From Betaproteobacteria bacterium GR16-43 (GTDB lineage Bacteria; Pseudomonadota; Gammaproteobacteria; Burkholderiales; Usitatibacteraceae), in assembly GCA_001953215.1 (NCBI GenBank), contig CP019169.1, positions 930,001 through 994,000 of the forward strand: a stretch of 64,000 bases of DNA. The letters run 5' to 3'. Shown one piece after another: positions 8,692 through 16,704 of the stretch. Within the stretch, counting starts at the first letter, position 1. Each line of letters starts with the position of its first letter. The notes under the pieces are model-generated. The model did not search any database and was not told the DNA's origin. It saw nothing but the letters and a program-made list of their open reading frames with translations. Position numbers and translations under genes: made by a program.

Positions 8692-9365
8692 GGCGTCCTT
8701 TCGTGGATGAACAACAGATCGCTGACGGCGTGCCCCAGGTTCAGGCCCCGCCGCTCGAAGCGCGTTTCGGGCCGCGTCGAGGGCCTTGGAACGAATCCGT
8801 CGCCGCAATTGGCCAGGCCTTTCGTGGCGGCGAGCACCGCGAGGGCCTGGTCGGCGTAATCCTGCCAGTCCGTGGCGAAATGCAGGTAGCCCCCGGGGGC
8901 CAGGCGCCCCGCCAGGAGCGCCGCGAAGTCGGGCTGCAGGATCCGGCGCTTGTGGTGGCGCTTCTTGGGCCAGGGGTCCGGGAAGAAGATGTGGATGCCG
9001 GCCAATGACGCGGGGGGGACCATGTTCCTCAATACTTCCACGGCATCGTGCTGGATGACCCGGACGTTGGTCAGTGCCCGCTCCTCGATCCATTTCAGCA
9101 GGCTGCCCACTCCAGGCGTGTGCACCTCGATGGCCACGTAGTCGGTGCCGGGGTTGGCGGCGGCGATCTCGGCCGTGGTGTCGCCCATGCCCGACCCGAT
9201 CTCCACGACCACCGGCGCACGGCGGCCGAAGACCTCGGCCCAGTCCAGCGGCCCGCCCCGGTAGGGCAGCCCAAAGCGCGGCATCAGGGCGTCGTAGGCG
9301 CGCTGCTGGGCGGGGGAGAAGCGTCCCTGGCGCAGGACGTAGCTTCGGATCGGAGGGTGATTCAT
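8688..9365 (-). CDS. trmB: tRNA (guanine-N7)-methyltransferase
   Basis: Adds N7-methyl to G46 of tRNAs using S-adenosylmethionine. The protein has 225 residues from the Met at 9365 ([10 protein letters not shown]); a Met 13 codons upstream is possible but gives a non-conserved extension. The SAM motif is [11 protein letters not shown], and the family signature [17 protein letters not shown] is complete. [12 protein letters not shown] and the C-terminal [10 protein letters not shown] are also conserved. The FecR-domain gene follows with a four-base overlap. Confidence 0.96.
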   Translation of the reverse strand: MNHPPIRSYVLRQGRFSPAQQRAYDALMPRFGLPYRGGPLDWAEVFGRRAPVVVEIGSGMGDTTAEIAAANPGTDYVAIEVHTPGVGSLLKWIEERALTNVRVIQHDAVEVLRNMVPPASLAGIHIFFPDPWPKKRHHKRRILQPDFAALLAGRLAPGGYLHFATDWQDYADQALAVLAATKGLANCGDGFVPRPSTRPETRFERRGLNLGHAVSDLLFIHERTP

Positions 9366-9404
9366 GGCGGGCGGGGTGGGGGTCGCGCGGTGCATTCTAG
9401 CCAA

Positions 9405-9433
9405 TTGACTTTGAGGGGGGCGGAGCCTAGATT
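9405..9433 (+). promoter_or_regulatory. Sigma-70-type promoter of the outer-membrane barrel gene
   Basis: TTGACT at 9405-9410 and TAGATT at 9428-9433 are separated by exactly 17 bases and lie about 60 bases before the ATG at 9493. Each hexamer differs from consensus at one or two bases, making this a good match for a high-GC genome. Confidence 0.6.
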
Positions 9434-9492
9434 CGAATCGACGATTACCCTCGTTTCCCTACGGTCGCGCCCAACCGTCCCCTATCCGTCCC

Positions 9493-10092
9493 ATGGACAC
9501 CCGCAAGCCCCTCCTGGCGCTCCTGGCCGTCGCAGCTTCGACCGCGGCGATGGGGAACTACGTCGGGACCTTGCGCGCGCCACAGGCGTTCCTGACGATG
9601 GAATCGAGCCCCTACGCGTTCAGCGCTCCGGGCACCTTCGGCGTCATGCCGAGCCTCACGGACCCGGGCTTCCGCCTGAAGCTGGGCTACCAGGCCACCC
9701 GCTACCTTTCGATCGAGAGCGAATTCGTCGATTTCGGCCGCCCGGGCGCGAGCCCGTTCCAGAGCCCGGCCAACCTCTCCTCCCAGTTCCGCAGCACCGG
9801 CTTCGGCGTGGACGCCGTGGCCAGCCTGCCGATGTGGAACAAGTTCTCGCTCTACGGGCGCCTGGGTGCGTACCGGGGCGATTCGCGCCCGATGTTCGCG
9901 CCCTACACGGCTTCGTTGATGGTGGATTCCGGGCGCGGCACGCGCATGCGCTACGGACTCGGCGCGAGCTACGACTTCACCAAGGCCTTCGGCATCCGCG
10001 CGGAGTTCGAGCGCTTCTCGCCGCTCACCCACCCGCTGCCCACGGACGCCGAAGCCGACCAGATCTCCGTCGGCGTGCTCTGGCGCTTCTAG
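9493..10092 (+). CDS. Outer-membrane beta-barrel protein (OmpA-like barrel)
   Basis: A 199-residue protein with an N-terminal signal peptide ([21 protein letters not shown]). It has alternating aromatic/hydrophobic strands such as [36 protein letters not shown] and [24 protein letters not shown]. It ends in SVGVLWRF; the terminal Phe is the usual signal for outer-membrane insertion by BAM. The size fits an eight-stranded barrel. No peptidoglycan-binding domain is present, so it is not a full-length OmpA. Its stop codon overlaps the convergent thiG stop by four bases. Ligand and role are unknown. Confidence 0.8.
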   Translation: MDTRKPLLALLAVAASTAAMGNYVGTLRAPQAFLTMESSPYAFSAPGTFGVMPSLTDPGFRLKLGYQATRYLSIESEFVDFGRPGASPFQSPANLSSQFRSTGFGVDAVASLPMWNKFSLYGRLGAYRGDSRPMFAPYTASLMVDSGRGTRMRYGLGASYDFTKAFGIRAEFERFSPLTHPLPTDAEADQISVGVLWRF

Positions 10093-10886
10093 GCCGTTTT
10101 CTGGATCAATCCCGCCGTGGGTGAGCTCGGGCTCGCCTCGTAGGGCTTCTTCGCCATCCGGCCGGCGAGGAAGGCCTCGCGCCCCGCTTCCACCGCGAGC
10201 TTCATCGCGCGGGCCATGCGCACCGGCTCCTTCGCGAGCGCGATCGCGGTGTTCATCAGGACGCCGTCGCAACCGAGTTCCATCGCGATGGCCGCATCCG
10301 ACGCCGTGCCGATGCCCGCATCCACCAGCACCGGGACCTTCGCGCGGTCGAGGATGATCTGCAGGTTCCACGGGTTCACGATGCCCATGCCGGAGCCGAT
10401 CAACGACGCGAGCGGCATCACCGCGACCACGCCGAGGTCCTCCAGTTGCCGGGCCATGATCGGATCGTCGCTGCAATACGCCATCACCTGGAAACCCTCG
10501 GAGACGAGCTGCTTCGCGGCGACCATCGTCTCGGGCATGTTGGGGAAGAGCGTCTTCGCATCGCCCAGCACTTCGAGCTTCACCAACGAGTGGCCATCCA
10601 GCAGTTCGCGCGCCAGGCGCAGCGTGCGCACCGCGTCCTCCGCGCTGTAGCAGCCTGCGGTGTTGGGCAGGATGGTGAAGCGCGAGGGCGGCAGCACGTC
10701 GAGCAGGTTGGGCTCGCCGGCCTTCTGGCCGATGTTGGTGCGGCGGATCGCGACGGTGACGATGTTCGCGCCGCTCTCCTCGATCGCGCGCCGGGTCTCG
10801 TCGAAATCCCGGTACTTGCCCGTGCCCACGAGCAGGCGCGAGTCGTACGCCTTGCCGCCGATGACGAGCTTTTCGTTCGCGGCCAT
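10089..10886 (-). CDS. thiG: Thiazole synthase
   Basis: Forms the thiazole ring of thiamine from deoxyxylulose phosphate, a glycine-derived imine and sulfur carried by ThiS. It has 265 residues and lacks any fused ThiS domain. The Schiff-base lysine is K103 in LVKLEVLGD. Other conserved blocks are [38 protein letters not shown] and [12 protein letters not shown]. It begins four bases after the thiS stop codon, so the two are co-translated. No thiamine riboswitch is visible upstream of this pair, unlike thiC. Confidence 0.97.
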   Translation of the reverse strand: MAANEKLVIGGKAYDSRLLVGTGKYRDFDETRRAIEESGANIVTVAIRRTNIGQKAGEPNLLDVLPPSRFTILPNTAGCYSAEDAVRTLRLARELLDGHSLVKLEVLGDAKTLFPNMPETMVAAKQLVSEGFQVMAYCSDDPIMARQLEDLGVVAVMPLASLIGSGMGIVNPWNLQIILDRAKVPVLVDAGIGTASDAAIAMELGCDGVLMNTAIALAKEPVRMARAMKLAVEAGREAFLAGRMAKKPYEASPSSPTAGLIQKTA

Positions 10887-10889
10887 GCG

Positions 10890-11102
10890 CTAGCCTCCCC
10901 CGACCGCGACGACGACCTCGACGCGATCGCCGTCGGAGAGCCGCGCCTCGGCGAAGCGGCTGCGCGGCACGATCTCGCCGTTCACCTCGATGGCGAGGCG
11001 CTTGCCGGCGAGCGACATGGCGTCCAGGAACTGGTTGAACGTGGGCGGCGCGGCGAACTCGCGCGCTTCGCCGTTCACGGTGACCTTGATCGGGTGTGTC
11101 AT
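10890..11102 (-). CDS. thiS: Sulfur carrier protein ThiS
   Basis: Small ubiquitin-like protein of 70 residues that carries sulfur as a C-terminal thiocarboxylate to ThiG. It starts MTHPIKVTVNGEAREF and ends in the required VAVGGG, whose last Gly-Gly is activated by a ThiF-type enzyme not found in this window. It lies just upstream of thiG on the same strand. The start at 11102 leaves about 40 bases after the LytTR gene stop, so a separate promoter or readthrough are both possible. Confidence 0.95.
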   Translation of the reverse strand: MTHPIKVTVNGEAREFAAPPTFNQFLDAMSLAGKRLAIEVNGEIVPRSRFAEARLSDGDRVEVVVAVGGG

Positions 11103-11143
11103 GGGGAAAAGTCTAGCACCGTGCGCGCGGTGCTCCCCTTGAC

Positions 11144-11902
11144 CTACATCTGCTTGAAACGCTGGGCGTACGCGCGGCTCACGGGCAGCTCCGTCTTGCC
11201 GTCCTTCAGCTGGAGGAACGTGCGGCCCGCCAGATCGCGACGCGTGGAGGCGACCTGGTTCATGTTCACGATGGTGCTGCGATGCACTTGCCAGAAAAGC
11301 TCGGTGTCGAGCTGCCCGGCGAGCTCGGCGAGCGGCAGGCGGATCAGCGATTCGCCCTCGAGCGTGACGACGCAGGTGTACTTGTCGGAGGCCTGGAAAT
11401 AGATCACGTCGTCGACCGCGATCTGGTGCACGACCTCGCCCTTCAGCGCACGGACCCAGCGCAGTTTTCCGGCGCCGCCCACGCCCGGCAGTGCACGCGC
11501 GAGCTTTGCGAGGACATCCTCCAGCCCCGGAGGCGGTTCCGCGGCCGCGAGCTTGCGGCGCAGGCGCTCGAGGCACTTCGCGAGCCGCTCGTCGGTGACC
11601 GGTTTCAGGATGTAGTCGACCGCGTCGCGATCGAAAGCCTCGACCGCGTATTGGTCGTAGGCGGTGACGAACACGACGTGGGTACGAGCCCCGCCGCGCC
11701 CGGCCACTTCGAGCCCGGTCAATCCGGGCATGCGGATGTCGAGGAAGGCGACCTCGGGCTCTTCGTCGTCGAGGGCGCGCAACGCATCGAGTCCGTTGGC
11801 GGCGAGGGGCAGCACTTCGAGGTCCGGCCAGAGCGCGGCGAGCCGCGCCCGCAGGTGCTCGGCGAGCGCGAGTTCGTCGTCGGCGATGAGCGCTCGTGTC
11901 AT
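11144..11902 (-). CDS. LytTR-family response regulator
   Basis: DNA-binding response regulator of 252 residues. The receiver domain (about 1-125) has the acidic pair at DDE (8-10), phospho-acceptor D55 in FLDIRMPG and the conserved Lys in ILKPV. A LytTR DNA-binding domain occupies about 150-252, with VIYFQASDKYTCVV and the HRSTIVNMNQV motif. It overlaps the sensor kinase gene by four bases, so the two are one pair. Targets cannot be read from the sequence; LytTR regulators often control envelope or exopolysaccharide genes. Confidence 0.93.
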   Translation of the reverse strand: MTRALIADDELALAEHLRARLAALWPDLEVLPLAANGLDALRALDDEEPEVAFLDIRMPGLTGLEVAGRGGARTHVVFVTAYDQYAVEAFDRDAVDYILKPVTDERLAKCLERLRRKLAAAEPPPGLEDVLAKLARALPGVGGAGKLRWVRALKGEVVHQIAVDDVIYFQASDKYTCVVTLEGESLIRLPLAELAGQLDTELFWQVHRSTIVNMNQVASTRRDLAGRTFLQLKDGKTELPVSRAYAQRFKQM

Positions 11903-13050
11903 GCGGGCAGGCGGATGGTGACGCTCGTGCCCGCGGGCGCGTTCTCGCGGATCGTGAGCGAAGCGCGCTCGCCGTAGAGCAGCCGCAGGCGGTCGCGCAG
12001 GTTCGTGAGGCCCACGCCCCCGGTGGTGACCGGCGCGAAGCCCATGCCGGTGTCCGCGACCTCGATGGCCACCTGTTCGCCTTCGCGGCGAACGCGCACG
12101 GCGATCTCCCCGCCGTCGACCTTCGGCTCGAGCCCGTGCCGGATGGCGTTCTCCACCACGGGCTGGATCAGCATCGGCGGCAATGTGAACGCGGCCAGGT
12201 CTTCGGGCACGTCGACCTTGTAGCGCAGGCGGTTGCCCATGCGCACGCCCAGCACGTCGAGGAAGGCGCCGATCAGGCCCGCCTCGTCGCCGAGCGTGGT
12301 CGACTCGGCGCGCGTGGCCGCGAGCGTGGCGCGCAGGAACCGGATGAAGCTCTCCAGCATGCGCTTGGCCTTCGCCGGGTCGGGGTCGATGAGGCCCGTC
12401 ACGTTGGCCAGCGTGTTGAAGAGGAAGTGCGGCTCGATCTGCGCCTGCAGGGCGCGCAGGTTGGCGAGCGCGGCCTCGCGCTCGATGCGTTCGAGCTTCG
12501 TGCGCTCGCGCTCGATCATCGCTTCGGCCACCGCCGAGCGCTCGCGCCAGAAGAACACGGCGGTGAGCACGAGCGAGATCACGATGCTGCTCACCAGGAT
12601 CGACATCACCGCCGCGGGGCTGGCACCCCAGCCCCGGATGCCGATGTCCATGAAGTGCGACACGATCCAGAATCCGCCCAGCACCGACAGCGTGGGAATC
12701 CCGGAGTAGTAGAGGATTTTCACCAGGACGTGGGAACGGCGGGCGGCGCGCTCGATCCCGAGGGCTCCCCCGGACCAGAACCCGAAGTGGATCAGGTAGC
12801 CGACCACGTTGGAAATCAGCAGGTAGGCGTTCACCTTGGCCCACGAGGAGCGGTTGCCCCCGAGCGCGATGTCGAGCGTGTAGAACACCGCGGCGAACCC
12901 GCAGTTCCAGATGAAGGTGTAGATGAAGTCGCGCAGCACGCTGCACGGCCAGCGGCGGAAGAACGGGATGATCTCGAGCGGGTGGAACTTCCCGTCCTCG
13001 ATCTCCGTGCGGACCCGCGCGACCGGGTCCTCGATCGGGGTGGACGTCAT
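11899..13050 (-). CDS. LytS/YehU-like membrane sensor histidine kinase
   Basis: A 383-residue sensor. The N-terminal half has about four membrane segments (roughly residues 43-62, 72-92, 112-135 and 147-168). A coiled linker and the His_kinase domain follow: H208 in the QIEPHFLFNTLAN motif is the phosphorylation site. The ATPase domain has the N box PVVENAIRHGLEP and the G box DTGMGFAP. There is no dedicated extracytoplasmic sensing domain, so the signal may be sensed in the membrane. The LytTR partner follows with a four-base overlap, and a small 2TM protein gene lies just upstream. Confidence 0.93.
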   Translation of the reverse strand: MTSTPIEDPVARVRTEIEDGKFHPLEIIPFFRRWPCSVLRDFIYTFIWNCGFAAVFYTLDIALGGNRSSWAKVNAYLLISNVVGYLIHFGFWSGGALGIERAARRSHVLVKILYYSGIPTLSVLGGFWIVSHFMDIGIRGWGASPAAVMSILVSSIVISLVLTAVFFWRERSAVAEAMIERERTKLERIEREAALANLRALQAQIEPHFLFNTLANVTGLIDPDPAKAKRMLESFIRFLRATLAATRAESTTLGDEAGLIGAFLDVLGVRMGNRLRYKVDVPEDLAAFTLPPMLIQPVVENAIRHGLEPKVDGGEIAVRVRREGEQVAIEVADTGMGFAPVTTGGVGLTNLRDRLRLLYGERASLTIRENAPAGTSVTIRLPA

Positions 13051-13094
13051 GCCCCCGATGCTACGGCCTGCCGGGGACGCGGACAACGCCGCTT

Positions 13095-13376
13095 TCACGC
13101 GCGCTTCTCCAGGTACTCGCGGATCTTCTGCTCCTCCCACTCGGTGCCGAGGAAAGTGCGCCCGGCGAACACGCTCAGCCCGTGCGCGAGCAAGCCGATG
13201 CCCCAGCCGAAGGCCGACCAGCCCACCCAGAGGCGGCCCGGGTTCTGCAGCAGGTTGAGGACGAGGAGGCCGCCGATGACGAACACGTAGACGAGGGCAT
13301 GCACGTACCAGCCGCGAACGTTGCGGGCATGGCGGCGGGCTTCCTTGTAGCGGGCGTGGGTGGTGAGGTCGTCCAT
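13095..13376 (-). CDS. 2TM domain protein
   Basis: Small membrane protein of 93 residues. It matches the pattern of the 2TM family: a charged N-terminus (ARYKEARRHARNVRGWYVH), a first membrane helix (ALVYVFVIGGLLVLNLL), a short loop with NPGRLWVGW, and a second helix (FGWGIGLLAHGLSVF) followed by a charged tail. The start at 13376 (MDDLTTH) is chosen over a longer reading because the extra 32 residues are Pro/Ser-rich and non-conserved in appearance. Such proteins are often found beside LytS/LytTR-type pairs, as here, so it may be an accessory of the kinase. Function is unknown. Confidence 0.8.
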   Translation of the reverse strand: MDDLTTHARYKEARRHARNVRGWYVHALVYVFVIGGLLVLNLLQNPGRLWVGWSAFGWGIGLLAHGLSVFAGRTFLGTEWEEQKIREYLEKRA

Positions 13377-13497
13377 GGCGGTCTCCGGGGGTAGGGAATC
13401 GATGGCCGCAGGATAGGGGGCCTTCCCGCGGGCGGGGACCGGCTGCGACGAACGGCGGCCGGGGCTCGCCAATCGCCGGTAAAATGGCGTGGCCGGC

Positions 13498-13571
13498 GCG
13501 GGTGTAGCTCAATGGCAGAGCAGAAGCTTCCCAAGCTTACGACGAGGGTTCGATTCCCTTCACCCGCTCCA
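13498..13571 (+). tRNA. tRNA-Gly (anticodon CCC)
   Basis: A complete cloverleaf of 74 bases with encoded CCA. The acceptor GCGGGTG pairs with CACCCGC, the D stem is GCTC/GAGC, the anticodon loop is TTCCCAA (anticodon CCC, reading GGG codons), and the T arm is GAGGG-TTCGATT-CCCTT. The overall sequence is very close to the E. coli tRNA-Gly(CCC). The top of the anticodon stem (27-43) is an unpaired G/A. A possible -10 (TAAAAT) lies at 13480-13485. The mutY start codon is only 13 bases after the CCA end. Confidence 0.97.
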
Positions 13572-13583
13572 CCCCCTGAGCCC

Positions 13584-14672
13584 GTGCCCTCCCGGAAAAA
13601 GCAGCCTTCCCCCGCCCCGTTCGCCACCCGCGTGGTCCGCTGGCAGCGCGTGCACGGACGACACGGCCTCCCCTGGCAGGCCTCCGCCGACGCCTATCGG
13701 CGCTGGCTCTCCGAGGTGATGCTGCAGCAGACGCAGGTGGCCGCCGTGATCCCCTATTTCGAACGCTTCCTCGGGCGCTTTCCCGATGTCGCCGCACTGG
13801 CCGGCGCGCCGGAGGACGACGTGCTCGCCCTCTGGAGCGGCCTCGGCTACTACGCGCGCGCGCGCAACCTGCATCGGGCGGCGCGCGAGGTGATGGATCG
13901 CTTCGCGGGCGTGTTTCCGGTGCGCTTCGACGAACTCATCACGCTGCCGGGCGTGGGGCGCAGCACGGCGGCGGCGATCGCGGCTTTCGCGAGCGGCGAG
14001 CGCCGCGCGATCCTCGACGGCAACGTGAAGCGCGTCGTGGCCCGGCACGCGGGCATCGGGGGCGATCCCTCCACGGGTGCGGTCCTGGAGGCGCTCTGGG
14101 ACGCCGCCGAGGCGCGCCTGCCCGCGCGCGGCATCGAGGCCTACACGCAAGGCATGATGGATCTCGGCGCGACCGTGTGCCTGGCACGCAATCCACGTTG
14201 CGATGCGTGCCCGGTGCGTGCGGATTGCGTCGCCGCGAACGAGGATCGAATCGCCGAGTTACCCGGACGCAAGAAGCGAGCGGAGCGCAAGCGCCGCAGC
14301 ACGGCGATGCTGGTCGCGATCTCGAAAGGCGAGGTCCTGCTCGTGAAGCGGCCTTCGCCCGGCATCTGGGGCGGCCTCTGGTCGTTGCCCGAAGTGGAGG
14401 CCTCCGAAGTACCGAAGGGCGCGATCGCATTGCCGCCCTTCGAACATGCGTTCACGCACTTCACGCTCGAGATCTCGCCCTATCGAATAAAGGGGTCAGA
14501 CTCCTTCATTCGCGCGACGGGTCTTTCGCGAATGAAGGAGTCTGACCCCTTTATTCAGCTACCCATTTCGGAAGTCGATTCCGCCGCGCTGCCGGCGCCC
14601 GTGAAGAAGTTGCTGCTGGAGCTGGGCGCCGCTACGGAAGCGCCTGCTCGTTCCACGCGGTCCCGGAAGTGA
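13584..14672 (+). CDS. mutY: A/G-specific adenine glycosylase MutY, with in-frame palindrome insertion
   Basis: Removes A mispaired with 8-oxoG. It has 362 residues from GTG at 13584, just after the tRNA; an ATG at 13512 would lie inside the tRNA and is rejected. The catalytic Glu is E44 (SEVMLQQTQ), the helix-hairpin-helix is LPGVGRSTAAAI, and catalytic D145 lies in ILDGNVKR. The 4Fe-4S cysteines are C199, C206, C209 and C215. The C-terminal NUDIX-like 8-oxoG recognition domain is interrupted: residues about 301-325 are encoded by the 72-base palindrome at 14485-14556, after which the conserved LPAPVKKLL end resumes in frame. Glycosylase chemistry should be intact; 8-oxoG discrimination may be altered. 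The last 41 bases overlap the convergent gene. Confidence 0.93.
   Translation: MPSRKKQPSPAPFATRVVRWQRVHGRHGLPWQASADAYRRWLSEVMLQQTQVAAVIPYFERFLGRFPDVAALAGAPEDDVLALWSGLGYYARARNLHRAAREVMDRFAGVFPVRFDELITLPGVGRSTAAAIAAFASGERRAILDGNVKRVVARHAGIGGDPSTGAVLEALWDAAEARLPARGIEAYTQGMMDLGATVCLARNPRCDACPVRADCVAANEDRIAELPGRKKRAERKRRSTAMLVAISKGEVLLVKRPSPGIWGGLWSLPEVEASEVPKGAIALPPFEHAFTHFTLEISPYRIKGSDSFIRATGLSRMKESDPFIQLPISEVDSAALPAPVKKLLLELGAATEAPARSTRSRK
14485..14556. repeat. REP-like palindrome inserted in frame within mutY
   Basis: Two exact 30-base inverted arms, 14485-14514 and 14527-14556, flank a 12-base loop. Each arm contains AAAGGGGTCAGACTCC. The total length is 72 bases, i.e. 24 codons with no in-frame stop, so the mutY frame continues. 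It shares the GGGGTCAG core with the palindrome at 1694-1770, while the rest of the arms differ. The position within a coding region is unusual for elements of this kind. Confidence 0.85.
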
Positions 14673-15981
14673 TGGTGCCGGCGAACATGCCGTATACGCT
14701 CGCCACGCCCTCGTACACTGGATTGCCCGGCACGAAGAACTCCTGGTGCTCGACCAGGCTCTCCACCGTAAGCTCCGCCTCGAATGCGGGGATGCGGACG
14801 TGCAGCTTCATGAAGTAGGTCTTGCCCGAGTCCTTGCTCGTCCACGTCGGCCGCTCGGGCCGCACGAACGAATCGAGCGCGTAGGTGGTTCCGTCGGGCA
14901 TCTGCACCGTGGCGTGGCTCTTGATTTCCTGCCCCGGCTGGATCGGTCCCAGGTCGGTGACACCGACCGAGTTGGAGATGCAGACGCCGTTGTTCAGCTG
15001 CATGTCCTGCAGGATCCACTTGGGGCCCGCACCGGTGCCAAAGCCACCGTACTCGTGGTCCATCCACGTGACGCCATGCACGGGATAGACGCGGTTTTCA
15101 AGCGTGATGAAACCCGTGGCATGCAGGCGCGTGAGCGAGTAGTAGTAGTTGTTGGTGTCGAGGTGGCCGCCGGTCTTGTTCGCGACGGGCTGCACGCCCG
15201 TGCCCCACACGATGAAAGGCGGGCCCTTCTGCCGGAACTGGAGCTGGAACAACACTTCCGTGCCGGTCTTCGCATCGTTCAGCAACGCATTCACCCGCAT
15301 GTTGGTCAGCGTGCTTCCCCACAGGGCGTGCATGTCCACGTAGGAGTGGATCGCCCGCGCCTTGGCGCCGGAGCCATTGCCGTCGGCGCTCACGAGTTCG
15401 ATCCGCGGGACCTCGGTGAAGCCCAGGCCGGGATTCACCAGGAGCACGTCGACGACCTGGCCCTGCGTCGGCCCCGAGCCCAGGACCGATACGCCGGTCG
15501 CTCCCAGGCCCTTGCCGATGAAGTTCACGATCGGCGGCTGCGTGTAGCCGCTGCCTCCCTGCGTCACGACCATCGCCGAGAGGCAATTCACCGGGTTGCC
15601 CAGCCGCACGTACCAGTCGCGCGTCGGATCGAATTGCGCCCATTCGCTGCCGTTGAACTGATAGGGCGGCAAGTACGGCGTGCTGCTCTGGTAATGCTTC
15701 TTGTTGTCGACGTCGGTGAGGCTGATCTGCGTGAAGCCGATGCCGAGGTTGCCCTGGAAGGATGCAGCGTTGATCTCGAAGCCGAACGTGCGGTCCACCG
15801 AGGTGAGCGTGCCGGTGTGCCACCACCAATCGGTCGGTGCGTCGCGGTGCAGGTATTGGTCGGCGGGAATGTCGATCACCGAGGCCTCGGGCGAGATCGG
15901 CGGGACCGGAGGGGTCCAGGGACCGACGGCCTTGGAGGCGGCGGCCTTGGGAGCGAGAGCCTTCAGCGTGCGCGTGGACAT
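14632..15981 (-). CDS. Lipocalin-like (CrtC/AttH family) protein with an inserted glycine-rich module
   Basis: A 449-residue protein of the predicted secreted-hydrolase/carotenoid hydratase-like superfamily. Signatures are DWWWHTGTL (51-59), equivalent to the EWWY-x-TG motif, and TWMDHEYGGFG (305-315), equivalent to the WMDHE motif. The first lipocalin half is interrupted at about 138-212 by a two-unit module, GGSGYTQPPIVNFIGKG and NPGLGFTEVPRIELVS, resembling the glycine-rich repeats of surface proteins. No clear signal peptide precedes the conserved region; the N-terminus is Ala/Lys/Pro-rich. No carotenoid genes are nearby, so a hydratase role is not supported. The substrate is unknown. Confidence 0.75.
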   Translation of the reverse strand: MSTRTLKALAPKAAASKAVGPWTPPVPPISPEASVIDIPADQYLHRDAPTDWWWHTGTLTSVDRTFGFEINAASFQGNLGIGFTQISLTDVDNKKHYQSSTPYLPPYQFNGSEWAQFDPTRDWYVRLGNPVNCLSAMVVTQGGSGYTQPPIVNFIGKGLGATGVSVLGSGPTQGQVVDVLLVNPGLGFTEVPRIELVSADGNGSGAKARAIHSYVDMHALWGSTLTNMRVNALLNDAKTGTEVLFQLQFRQKGPPFIVWGTGVQPVANKTGGHLDTNNYYYSLTRLHATGFITLENRVYPVHGVTWMDHEYGGFGTGAGPKWILQDMQLNNGVCISNSVGVTDLGPIQPGQEIKSHATVQMPDGTTYALDSFVRPERPTWTSKDSGKTYFMKLHVRIPAFEAELTVESLVEHQEFFVPGNPVYEGVASVYGMFAGTITSGTAWNEQALP

Positions 15982-16055
15982 GTCGGTCTCCAGGTGGGAG
16001 GGGAACGACCACCCTACGCCCGCCGGCGTCCGCGCGGCACCTAACCTGCGTTAAT

Positions 16056-16071
16056 TCCGCGTTAGCGCGGA
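16056..16071 (-). terminator. Short hairpin after the LON-domain gene
   Basis: TCCGCG-TTAG-CGCGGA forms a six-pair stem directly after the stop codon of the LON-domain gene, followed on the minus strand by ATTAA. There is no real T run, so intrinsic termination would be weak. The rest of the 93-base gap (15982-16055) shows no other signal. Confidence 0.35.
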
Positions 16072-16074
16072 GAA

Positions 16075-16695
16075 TCAGGCGATCAGCTTCTGCTGCCGCA
16101 GGAAGCGGTGGAGGATCGCCAGGCGCACGGAAGCGTCGCGCAGCTCGAGGAGCTTCTGCTTCACGTCGTTGCGCAGCGGGAGGATCTCGGCGAGCCGGAA
16201 GCTGACCCAGCTCGCGTCCTCGAACTGGAACGGCGCGGCGAAGCGCGCTTCCCCGATGCCGATGATCGCCTTCTGGAGGAAATCCGCGCACTCGGCGAGC
16301 CCCGGCGTGTCGCTCATCTCGTCTTCGCCGCCCTGGCGCTCGATGGTCCCCACGATGAGGCCCTGCTTCGTGACCTCGGTCTCGAGGATGCGGAAGCGCT
16401 CGATCCCTTCGGCCTTCACCTTGAGGATGCCGAGCTCCTCCATGTCGGCCTCGGCGATGCGCGCGAGGCAGCCCACCGATTCCGGCACCGCGGGCGTGCC
16501 GACTTCGGCGCCCTCCTTGATCATGCAGACGCCGAAGAGGCTGCCGGCCTTGAGGCACTCCTTCGCCATGTCCATGTAGCGCACCTCGAAGATGCGCAGC
16601 GGCAGGATCGTGCCCGGGTAGAGGACGGTGGCGAGCGGGAAGATGGGCACGGTCTCCCGTTTCTTTCCCGCGCCGAGCAGGTTCAGGATCAGCAC
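16075..16695 (-). CDS. LON N-terminal (substrate-binding) domain protein
   Basis: A 206-residue stand-alone LON-SB protein. The signatures are VPIFPLATVLYPGTILPLRIFEVRYMDMA, FGVCMI and the later GIERFRILE. There is no AAA+ ATPase or Ser-Lys protease domain, so it is not a Lon protease. It may bind substrates for another partner, which is unknown. The start is GTG at 16695 (before LILNLLGAGKKRE); the charged lead is only slightly conserved in appearance, so a start near VPIFPL is possible. It lies nine bases after rapZ on the same strand and so is likely in that operon. Confidence 0.85.
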   Translation of the reverse strand: MLILNLLGAGKKRETVPIFPLATVLYPGTILPLRIFEVRYMDMAKECLKAGSLFGVCMIKEGAEVGTPAVPESVGCLARIAEADMEELGILKVKAEGIERFRILETEVTKQGLIVGTIERQGGEDEMSDTPGLAECADFLQKAIIGIGEARFAAPFQFEDASWVSFRLAEILPLRNDVKQKLLELRDASVRLAILHRFLRQQKLIA

Positions 16696-16704
16696 TTGGG
16701 GAAC

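Noticed and set aside
13498-13571. Mismatch G27-A43 in the tRNA anticodon stem as a sign of a defective tRNA
   Set aside because: The other stem pairs are intact, and I recall this form from other Betaproteobacteria.
13512-13583. Longer mutY start with 24 additional residues
   Set aside because: It begins inside the tRNA-Gly gene and adds a non-conserved Pro-rich lead.
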